Source: Tannerella sp.
GTDB taxonomy: Bacteria > Bacteroidota > Bacteroidia > Bacteroidales > Tannerellaceae
Assembly: GCA_031283785.1 (NCBI GenBank)
Contig: JAITBC010000143.1
Span: forward strand, 1-12,119
DNA: 12,119 nt
Reading direction: 5' to 3'
Below are positions 5,258 to 12,119 of this stretch, piece after piece. Position numbers and translations under genes: made by a program. Each line of letters begins with the position of its first letter. Position 1 is the stretch's first letter. Below the pieces are notes generated by a model. That model searched no databases. It was not told the DNA's origin and saw only the letters and a list, made by a program, of their open reading frames with translations.

Positions 5258-7288
5258 TTAATCAAAAGAAGGCCATCCCGGCGCCTGCGTCAGGCGGGCA
5301 TTTCTTTTCAGTTCCTCATAAGCGACCGGCCAGAAATATTTCTTCATCGACCATGATGTTTGCGTGCTCGGCACGACCACCTGTTCGTAGAAAAATTCGC
5401 GGTATTCTTTCGGGACGGTTGTGTTGCAGCCGTAGATCATCTGACTTTCTTCTTCCGGCGCATCTTTCCAGCGGCGAAGGTCGAAATAGCGCTGGTTTTC
5501 GCCCAGAAATTCAATCTGTCGTTCGCGTTTGATGGCCTTTCTCAGCTCATTGGGATCGGTATACGCATCGCCGACGCCTGTTGCGTCGAAGTTCGGCACT
5601 CCCGCCCTCAGGCGCACCGGGAGTACGGCAGCCTTCATGGCGGCCATATCCCGCGAAATGCTGTACGTTTCACGGCCGTTCCAGGATGGAATCTGATAAG
5701 TGGCCGTCAGCTCGTTCAGCGCTTCGGCATACATCAGCAGGATATCGGCATAACGTATTGCCGGATCGACTTTAGGATATACCGTCCCGTCCCTGTAACT
5801 CTCCTTCGGATTTACGTATTTCATCATTCCTATGCCGGTCGGTATCCACCGGTCGTTCGTACTGACAATCTTCCGTCCCTCGTCTTCTCCATAATAATAG
5901 AATATCTGAAAGTCGCGGTTATTGGCATCCTTCGCACTCGTGCAAGCCCAATGCGCACCGCTGAAAGCGACCGAGGCGTAAAAACGCGGTTCGCGGTTCG
6001 CATATTCCAGCCATACGTCTTTTCTCAGATACGGATATTCGCCGTCTTCCTGAGTAAATCCTTTCAGGCTGGTAGCCCTGTCGAACGGTTTACCGTCGTT
6101 CATGGCATAAGCGTCGCACAGTTTGCCTGTGACGCCGTGGCAATTCCATCCGCCGCCCTTGCTTACAGGTATCTGGTGGCGCGACATGGATGTTATCCCA
6201 TATTCGTCATTCAACTGGTTATCGCCGCGCGAGAAGATAAGTTCCGGGTTTTCGTTCACGTAAAGGTCTCCGTTAAACAGCGCACGGTACGAATCCAGCG
6301 GATCGATATCGCTCCATCCGCCGTCTTTCCATCCTTTCTCCGAATATACGGGGTGATACGGAGGGTCTATTGTTTTGGGATATGCTCCCCAAAGTCCTCC
6401 ATTGCTACGTTTAGGGGCCACATAAATTTCATATTTGTTTAATTTTATCACATCAAGGGCTGCTGCTGCCGCTTTAGCCCACTTTTTTTCGTCATATTCC
6501 TGGGCGATAAGCGGTTTTCCGGTATCATCCGTAAACGACGCCATTTCCGTATTTCCATTCATCAACGGGCTTGCCGCATACAGGTACGCTTTGGCGCGTA
6601 CGGCCAGTGCCGCGCCTTTCGTCGGGCGTGAAGCGCTGCGGCTGTTACGGTTGCTTTCCAGGAGTTCGGCTGCCAGCAGCATCTGTTCCGAGATATATTC
6701 CACACATTCGTCGTACGTATTCCGCGGATAAGCCAGGTCTGCGTACGACGCTTCCACGTCAAGGCTTTCGTCGGGCAGGATGGGTACGGGACCATATTTC
6801 CTCAACAGGAGCCAATAGAGGTATCCGCGAAGAAAATAAGCCTGCCCCTTAAGGTCGTTGCACATTTCTTCGGTAATTTCGTCGCCCGGATGAACGTTTT
6901 GCAGGAAAATGGAAGCCTGACGGATACCTTCGTATGACTGATCCCACGGACGGGATATCAAGTCGCCGGCATTACCGGTGTACTGCGGGCCGTACATGCC
7001 GAATTTATAATTAGAGTAGGATATGCCGGCGCCTCCTTCCGTAAAAATCATATCATCCGAATAGTTGGTAAGCGTAAAGCGCACATGTCCTATTTCAAGA
7101 TTAAAGGATAGCAGCTGGTAGTAGGCGTTGGCCAACCACTGTTCGGTATAATCCCGGCTGTCGAATATACGTTCCGTGCTCTGCCTGTCGTTAAAATAGC
7201 GCTCAACATTCAGGTAATCGGAGCAAGATTGAAAGCCGGCTCCCAGACAGCAGACTGTGATACATAATATAATATTTTTCTTTTTCAT
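5258..7288 (-). CDS. susD-like: SusD/RagB-family nutrient-binding lipoprotein
   Basis: The 676-residue product is long for the family (usually about 500-650). The signal peptide ends in FQSC (Cys22), followed by SDYLNVE, the usual SusD start. Family hallmarks in order: YEGIRQASIFLQNV (N-terminal TPR-like helices), AYFLRGYLYWLLLRKYGPVPI, AKAYLYAASPLMNG, RYADILLMYAEALNE, and the C-terminal RQIEFLGENQRYFDLRRW. Together with the SusC-like channel it forms the lid of a pedal-bin-type outer-membrane importer and binds the incoming ligand at the surface. It starts 16 bp after the SusC-like stop, so the two are cotranscribed. The substrate is unknown. Confidence 0.95.
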   Translation of the reverse strand: MKKKNIILCITVCCLGAGFQSCSDYLNVERYFNDRQSTERIFDSRDYTEQWLANAYYQLLSFNLEIGHVRFTLTNYSDDMIFTEGGAGISYSNYKFGMYGPQYTGNAGDLISRPWDQSYEGIRQASIFLQNVHPGDEITEEMCNDLKGQAYFLRGYLYWLLLRKYGPVPILPDESLDVEASYADLAYPRNTYDECVEYISEQMLLAAELLESNRNSRSASRPTKGAALAVRAKAYLYAASPLMNGNTEMASFTDDTGKPLIAQEYDEKKWAKAAAAALDVIKLNKYEIYVAPKRSNGGLWGAYPKTIDPPYHPVYSEKGWKDGGWSDIDPLDSYRALFNGDLYVNENPELIFSRGDNQLNDEYGITSMSRHQIPVSKGGGWNCHGVTGKLCDAYAMNDGKPFDRATSLKGFTQEDGEYPYLRKDVWLEYANREPRFYASVAFSGAHWACTSAKDANNRDFQIFYYYGEDEGRKIVSTNDRWIPTGIGMMKYVNPKESYRDGTVYPKVDPAIRYADILLMYAEALNELTATYQIPSWNGRETYSISRDMAAMKAAVLPVRLRAGVPNFDATGVGDAYTDPNELRKAIKRERQIEFLGENQRYFDLRRWKDAPEEESQMIYGCNTTVPKEYREFFYEQVVVPSTQTSWSMKKYFWPVAYEELKRNARLTQAPGWPSFD

Positions 7289-7304
7289 GAGAATTTCATT
7301 TTTT

Positions 7305-10300
7305 TTAAAGATTAACGGTTAATCCGAAAGTCACGGTTTTTCCCAACGGATATTTCATCCCGTCGGAGCTTCCCATTTCCGGGTCCCATAGTTTGAATTT
7401 TGAGAATGTCAGTATGTTTTGAGCGATCACATGCAGCCGCAACTTACCGATAAGCCACCTCGTGGTAAGCGCCTTCGGCACTGTATAGCCCATTTCCAGC
7501 GTCTTCAACCGCACATAAGAGCCATCGCGCAGCCAGAAAGTGGATGCACGGTAATTGTTGGCGTTCCCGCCATAGCTCAACCGTGGATATTCGGCATTCG
7601 GGTCTTCGTTGACGTCCAGAACCCAACGGTTGGAATTGGCCATATCTTCCAGTATATTACCCCATTCTCCATTAATAAAGGGATATATTGTATATCCATT
7701 GATGAAGAAATGCGATTTCCCGGCGCCCTGAAAGTGCACGTTAAAATCAAACCCCTTCCATGAGGCGGATGCGCCGAGACCGTAAATCAGGTTCGGCCGC
7801 GTCGTAGCGCCGATCGGTACAATGTCATCGTTGTTGACGATGCCGTCTCCGTTTACATCCTTGTATTTGATATCGCCGGGCATTACATCCCTGGCGTCGG
7901 CGAAATCCTGACGGGGGCTGTTACGGATATCGTCATAATCTTTGAAAAGGCCTAAGGCTATCAGACCTTTTGCCTGATCGACGCGGAATCCGGTGCGACG
8001 CAGGTAGGGATAGCGGTTTACCATTTCATCGGCTTCGGTGATTTCGTTTTTACTGTACGTGAAATTCCCGCGCATCTGCAAATCAACGTCTCCTACCTTG
8101 TGTTCGATTTTGAAGTTACCGTCGAATCCTCTTGTCTTAACGCTCCCCACGTTGGCCGAAGGATAATTAAGCTGAATGCCGACTATATCCGGCAAATACG
8201 ACCGTGTCATATAGATTCCCGTACGTCTCTCATCGAAATAGTCGATCGTCAGGCCGAACTTGTTGCGGAAGAGGTACAGGTCGAATCCCAGATTGTGTTT
8301 CTTGGCGACTTCCCAGGTCACATTATTGGAAGATATGCTCGTATAGGTCAAACCGGGATAGCTGAATGAGCTGTTCAAGTCTCCCCAGTTGTAAGAAGCT
8401 TCCTGAGCGCCGGCGCCCGTATTACGGGTGATATTACCGTAATCGGCAAGATAGGGGAAACGGGTAGAAGCGTCGCTGGAGTTCGTAGAGTTATCTACCC
8501 CGACTTCTCCGTAAGAGTAACGTATCTTGAACATGCCGATCCAGTCGAGATGTTCTTTCACGAAACTTTCCTCCGCAATGTTCCATGCGGCCGAATAAGC
8601 GGGGAAGAATCCGAACTGGTGTCCCTTAGCAAAGTTTTCCGAACCGTTATATCCGAAATTGAAATTGACGAAATAGCGGCTCTTGTACCCGTAAGAAACA
8701 TTCCCTGCCAGTCCCTGGTGACGGCGGGCGATACCTTCCATGATATCCCCCCCGATGCTGGAGGTATTCACATAATTATCCTGCGTATATTTGAGGATGC
8801 CGCTGATGTTGTGGTCTTCGAGATTTTTCGTATATGAAAGTTCCGCTTCGACAAACTCCTTACGGTCGCCTTTGGCTGAAGAAAACTGTGTCAGCAAACG
8901 TTCCGAAACCAGGCGGTTAAATACAATACTACCCTCCGAATTGCGCTGACGTTCGGCCCTCCACATCTCAGGATTTTTCCATCGCTGTATAGTGTTTTCA
9001 TTATACGTATCGTATCCGTAACGCCCTGTAAACTTCAATCCTTCAGTCACAAAATCAAGTTTTTGTTCTAATGTGATATTCGAGTTGATAGTGTTTTTCC
9101 ATATTTCGGAATATCCCGTTTGCGTAGAGAGCGTCCACGGATTATAATATCCTGCAATCACATTCACATCCCCTCCTGCCTCTGCCGGGTCTACCTGTAT
9201 GATGGGAACATATCCGTTTGAATACATAACAGGCATCGTAATAGGATTATATCCGAACAGCGAACGCCAGATATTGTCGGAGGTTGCGCCGGCATGATTT
9301 GTTTTTTCCAGCGCCCCGCCGATACCTACCCGTATCAGGGTCGTGCCTGTTATGTTCATATCCATGTTCAGGCGATAGTTATAGCGCTGGTAATTGGCAT
9401 TCGTATCGTATTCTTTCATGGTACGGTCAACGTGATACATTCCACCTTCGTCAAGGTAGCTGCCCGACAGGTAATACCGAGCCTTGGAGCCTCCGCCTTT
9501 CACGCTCACCGAAGTGCGGTATGTAGGAGCGCCGTCTTTCAACAGAAGGTCCATCCAGTTGACATTCGGATATATATCGGAGTCTAACTGTTCGCCTATC
9601 ATCATCAGCTCCTGATCCGTATAAACAAGTTTTTTATTGCGTGTTGTACGCGCTTCGTTCGCCATGGAGGCATACGTCAGTCCATCTACGAATTTAGGCG
9701 TCGTCGTACGGGTTGTCCATGTATATTCCGTTTTGACGTCCACTTCCACCTTCGCGTCTTTTCCTTTTTTCGTGTTTATCAATATGACGCCGTTAGCGCC
9801 CCGCGACCCGTAAATAGCCGTAGCAGAGGCATCTTTCAGTACGGAAAAAGATTCTATATCTTCGATATTGAGTTCATCCATGCTCCGCTCGAATCCGTCG
9901 ACCAGCACCATAGCGCTGGAGCTGCCGCCGAAAGTGGAGATTCCGCGTATCCAAAATTCCGACGTATTGGAACCCGGCTGGCCTGAACGCTGCATTGCCA
10001 AAACTCCGGCCACATTACCGGCCAAAGAATTGGTAATGCTGGAAACCGGCGTCTTCAAAGTCCCCATGTCAACGGTAGTGATTGCTCCCGTTACGGTCAC
10101 TTTCTTCTGCGGTCCCGTAGCCGTAACCATCACTTCGTCAAGCGCAGTCGTTGTCGATTCTTTCAGGATAATATCAAGCGTCATATTTTCGTCTTTTACC
10201 AGATGTTCCTGGCTTTCGTAACCAATGTATGAGAAGACAAGATGCTGGAAAGGTTCAACCTTTATTTTGTACTTGCCGTCGATGTCGGTTGCCACACCAA

Positions 10301-10451
10301 GTCCCGGTTTATCTTTTACAACAACGTTCGCGCCTATTAACGGGAAACCTTCCGTATCAACAACGGTACCGGATACTTCGACCGTCTTTTGAGCGGATAT
10401 GCCCGCTGTATATATCAACAGGCATAAAACGGATAGAATATATTTCTTCAT
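7305..10451 (-). CDS. susC-like: SusC/RagA-family TonB-dependent outer-membrane transporter
   Basis: The 1048-residue product is full length for the family. Residues 1-20 are a signal peptide (ISA before Gln21). Residues about 25-97 form a carboxypeptidase-regulatory-like domain (SGTVVDTEGFPLIGANV). A TonB-box-like segment DEVMVTATG follows at 105-113, then the plug with FWIRGISTFGG and SVLKDASATAIYGSRGANG (203-221), the SusC signature. The rest is the 22-stranded barrel ending TFGLTVNL, with a DVNGDGIVNNDD loop late in the barrel. No STN domain precedes the carboxypeptidase-like domain, so anti-sigma/ECF signalling through this protein is unlikely. It imports oligomers across the outer membrane with TonB energy and its SusD partner. 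The start follows an A-rich leader with no Shine-Dalgarno sequence, normal for this phylum. It lies 31 bp after the upstream propeller gene. Confidence 0.96.
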   Translation of the reverse strand: MKKYILSVLCLLIYTAGISAQKTVEVSGTVVDTEGFPLIGANVVVKDKPGLGVATDIDGKYKIKVEPFQHLVFSYIGYESQEHLVKDENMTLDIILKESTTTALDEVMVTATGPQKKVTVTGAITTVDMGTLKTPVSSITNSLAGNVAGVLAMQRSGQPGSNTSEFWIRGISTFGGSSSAMVLVDGFERSMDELNIEDIESFSVLKDASATAIYGSRGANGVILINTKKGKDAKVEVDVKTEYTWTTRTTTPKFVDGLTYASMANEARTTRNKKLVYTDQELMMIGEQLDSDIYPNVNWMDLLLKDGAPTYRTSVSVKGGGSKARYYLSGSYLDEGGMYHVDRTMKEYDTNANYQRYNYRLNMDMNITGTTLIRVGIGGALEKTNHAGATSDNIWRSLFGYNPITMPVMYSNGYVPIIQVDPAEAGGDVNVIAGYYNPWTLSTQTGYSEIWKNTINSNITLEQKLDFVTEGLKFTGRYGYDTYNENTIQRWKNPEMWRAERQRNSEGSIVFNRLVSERLLTQFSSAKGDRKEFVEAELSYTKNLEDHNISGILKYTQDNYVNTSSIGGDIMEGIARRHQGLAGNVSYGYKSRYFVNFNFGYNGSENFAKGHQFGFFPAYSAAWNIAEESFVKEHLDWIGMFKIRYSYGEVGVDNSTNSSDASTRFPYLADYGNITRNTGAGAQEASYNWGDLNSSFSYPGLTYTSISSNNVTWEVAKKHNLGFDLYLFRNKFGLTIDYFDERRTGIYMTRSYLPDIVGIQLNYPSANVGSVKTRGFDGNFKIEHKVGDVDLQMRGNFTYSKNEITEADEMVNRYPYLRRTGFRVDQAKGLIALGLFKDYDDIRNSPRQDFADARDVMPGDIKYKDVNGDGIVNNDDIVPIGATTRPNLIYGLGASASWKGFDFNVHFQGAGKSHFFINGYTIYPFINGEWGNILEDMANSNRWVLDVNEDPNAEYPRLSYGGNANNYRASTFWLRDGSYVRLKTLEMGYTVPKALTTRWLIGKLRLHVIAQNILTFSKFKLWDPEMGSSDGMKYPLGKTVTFGLTVNL

Positions 10452-10482
10452 TTTTTTTTGTGTTTTTAATTTTTTTCATTTA

Positions 10483-11937
10483 TTATTCTACAGAGATGGT
10501 GCGTATACGCTTATTCTCGCGGTCTGCAACATAGAAGATTTCTTCTTCTTCATCATAGCAAATACCGCAAGGTTCGCGGAAACGGGCTGTCTCACGGGCT
10601 TCCCCGTCGATCCATCCCCATACCTGACCATCGATACCTACGCTGCCACGTCCAGCAAATGTGCTGACCTCACCTTCGGGCGTAATCTTCCGGATGGCAT
10701 TGTTATTATGGTCGCAAAGATAGAAGTCGTATACGTCCGCTTTTCCCTGTGCTACGTACTCTTTGTTCTTCACGAACACTCCCTGCCGCGGACGGTTGAA
10801 TCGTGCCGAACTGCCCGGCGCGTCGGTATAACCGCTTCCTCCGTTAAGATCTCCTACATGGAGTGAGGATGATACCAGCTCTCGCTTCTCGTTATCGTAT
10901 GCACACCGGTATACTCCGTTGAATCCCGTTATATATACATAAAGATCGTCCGGATGCCTGATCATAAATGTATGATCGTTGGAATTGGCTTTTACGCTGA
11001 ACAGCGATTTACCGTCCCACATCCGGTCGGTCTCGTCAAATATCACGCGAGCTTTATAAACCTCCGACGACGACCACGTGTTATAGAAAATGGTGCCGTC
11101 GCCCATCGACACGGCAGAATATGAACACTGGGCATACAGGTACGGATATACCTTCCTGAACGATTCGGAGCGAAGGGCGTAAAACATATTCGGCATCTGA
11201 TGCCTGTCGTTCCAGTTTCCACGCCCATTGTCGTCCACAAGGAAAAGCGTATCCCGCGTCGGCGCGTCAAACAGCATGGATTTTACCTGATGAACGCCGG
11301 CCTGTCCTTTCATAAACACGGTAGAAACTTCCTTTGTCGTCAGATTGATCTTCCGCAGTGCCGCCAGATTTTCTTCGTCTATACAGTAGATAATCTTGTT
11401 CCCTTCCGCGTCTATATCAAACTCCAGCCACCACGGATGCTGAAATTCGGCTTCTTCAAACGAGCCGTTGATAATACTGGAAGAATTGGTTTGCGGATCC
11501 ACTTTGCCCGTTAATGTATTAACCTGCAAAGCTGCCTGAAGCGTAAATAAATTTTCAAACCGGTGTTCTTTTACAGTATTACCTGTCTCATCCTTAATCA
11601 TGACAACCACATCGCCCCTGTTGGAGCGTCTGGGGACCATAGTACAGATTTTCGTACCCGATGAACCGATAACAGGAGCGGATACGCCTCCTATGACTAC
11701 TTCGATTTTCGAAACATCTGTCCCGAAATTACTCCCTTCAATGAATACCAAAGTACGCACAGCCCCTTCCTTAGGCGAGAAATCTGTGAACGTTACAGGC
11801 TTCGAAGGATCAGAGGAGACGACAGGCGGAGCGCCGTCATACCCCCCGTCTTCACTGCAACTCGTAGTGGCACAGCCTACTACCACTGATATCGCAATAA
11901 AAACTTGCGAAAAACTTTTCTTAATTCTTTTGAGCAT
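10483..11937 (-). CDS. IPT/TIG and NHL-type beta-propeller surface lipoprotein
   Basis: The 484-residue product has a signal peptide ending ATTSC (Cys27) followed by the acidic SEDGGYDG, a pattern linked with surface-exposed lipoproteins. An IPT/TIG immunoglobulin-like domain covers about 47-115 (FSPKEGAVRTLVFIEGSNFG, then IEVVIGGVSAPVI). Residues about 145-484 look like a propeller of NHL type. The best repeats are near the C-terminus, FAGRGSVGIDG and then FREPCGICYDEEEEIFYVAD, with NKRIRTISVE at the end. Such proteins often precede SusC/SusD pairs and are assumed to act as surface ligand-binding proteins; no catalytic residues are apparent. It is the first gene of the operon. The start at 11937 fits the signal peptide and follows an A-rich leader. 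Confidence 0.88.
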   Translation of the reverse strand: MLKRIKKSFSQVFIAISVVVGCATTSCSEDGGYDGAPPVVSSDPSKPVTFTDFSPKEGAVRTLVFIEGSNFGTDVSKIEVVIGGVSAPVIGSSGTKICTMVPRRSNRGDVVVMIKDETGNTVKEHRFENLFTLQAALQVNTLTGKVDPQTNSSSIINGSFEEAEFQHPWWLEFDIDAEGNKIIYCIDEENLAALRKINLTTKEVSTVFMKGQAGVHQVKSMLFDAPTRDTLFLVDDNGRGNWNDRHQMPNMFYALRSESFRKVYPYLYAQCSYSAVSMGDGTIFYNTWSSSEVYKARVIFDETDRMWDGKSLFSVKANSNDHTFMIRHPDDLYVYITGFNGVYRCAYDNEKRELVSSSLHVGDLNGGSGYTDAPGSSARFNRPRQGVFVKNKEYVAQGKADVYDFYLCDHNNNAIRKITPEGEVSTFAGRGSVGIDGQVWGWIDGEARETARFREPCGICYDEEEEIFYVADRENKRIRTISVE

Positions 11938-11979
11938 TTCTGTTTTTTTAAAGGTTAATAAATATTTTAATGAAGATTT

Positions 11980-11999
11980 AATGAGATTTATTTCTCATT
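11980..11999. promoter_or_regulatory. Small dyad in the operon's upstream region
   Basis: AATGAGA (11980-11986) and TCTCATT (11993-11999) form a 7-bp inverted repeat separated by 6 bp. It lies about 45-60 bp upstream of the first minus-strand start codon in very AT-rich DNA. It could be a regulator half-site pair or a small leader hairpin. I see no convincing TAnnTTTG promoter for the operon between it and the start codon. Confidence 0.3.
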
Positions 12000-12035
12000 T
12001 ATTTGTTTATATTTTATCAAGCTATGCGTAAATAC

Positions 12036-12086
12036 TTCAACGCTTACGGTACGAACATAAAAAATGTTCGTACCGTAAGCGTTGAA
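12036..12086. repeat. Perfect 23-bp inverted repeat with 5-nt loop
   Basis: Arms 12036-12058 and 12064-12086 are exactly complementary over 23 bp with a loop of five A (five T on the other strand). It lies about 100 bp upstream of the first operon gene. Neither strand shows a proper U tract after the stem (ACTTAG on plus, GTATTTACG on minus), so it is not a textbook terminator. It may be a bidirectional terminator for a gene beyond the window, a leader hairpin of the operon, or an operator. A TAAGTTTC sequence overlapping its outer edge on the minus strand is one base off the -7 consensus. Confidence 0.85.
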
Positions 12087-12119
12087 ACTTAGTGACGGAA
12101 TGACAAGACGGGACACGTG

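Noticed and set aside
5360..6442. 360-codon plus-strand open frame
   Set aside because: It lies wholly antisense to the SusD-like gene, has no recognisable domain, and its composition is that of a shadow of a GC-richer coding strand.
10399..10866. 155-codon plus-strand open frame at the SusC-like start and the end of the propeller gene
   Set aside because: It is antisense to two well-supported genes and has no family resemblance; the hydrophobic start comes from the complement of A-rich leader sequence.
12036..12086. Invertible promoter (phase-variation) repeat
   Set aside because: Bacteroides invertible promoters have inverted repeats flanking a promoter-sized segment. Here the arms are 5 nt apart, so there is nothing to invert.

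Overview
The window comes from a member of the Bacteroidota, most likely order Bacteroidales (Bacteroides, Parabacteroides or a relative). The evidence is a complete SusC/SusD-type outer-membrane uptake operon, Bacteroidetes-style lipoproteins, a TAnnTTTG promoter element, A-rich rather than Shine-Dalgarno start regions, and an NVEALA-like small precursor protein next to a six-bladed beta-propeller lipoprotein. I cannot name a species.

Left part (about 1-2841, + strand, AT-rich): the last codons of an upstream gene come first. A short intergenic region follows, with a -7-like element, an 11-codon reading frame and a terminator-like hairpin. Next is the N-terminal stub of a beta-propeller lipoprotein, broken after about 68 codons. 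It overlaps out of frame a small secreted, cysteine-rich protein whose leader resembles the NVEALA family. A strong Rho-independent terminator follows that gene. Then come an intact 410-residue beta-propeller lipoprotein and, 6 bp later, a membrane-anchored thioredoxin-fold protein with a CNTC motif. This looks like a peptide / propeller / redoxin cassette, a recurrent arrangement in Bacteroidales whose function I do not know.

Middle (2842-4171): this part is degenerate. It holds an internal fragment of a polytopic TMTC/DUF1736-like membrane protein that has lost both ends, then about 420 bp without a convincing gene. That stretch contains four copies of a GTATATAC-centred palindrome at exactly 22-bp spacing, and a 13-bp perfect hairpin that is probably the terminator of the right-hand operon.

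Right part (11937 down to 4172, - strand, richer in GC): a four-gene operon encodes, in transcription order, an IPT/TIG plus NHL-type propeller lipoprotein, a SusC-like TonB-dependent transporter without an STN domain, a long SusD-like lipoprotein, and a DUF1735/DUF4973-type surface lipoprotein. Gaps are 31, 16 and 42 bp. Together these would capture and import an oligosaccharide or other oligomer across the outer membrane. No glycoside hydrolase, sigma/anti-sigma pair or hybrid two-component regulator lies in the window, so substrate and regulation are unknown. A perfect 23-bp inverted repeat sits about 100 bp upstream of the first gene.
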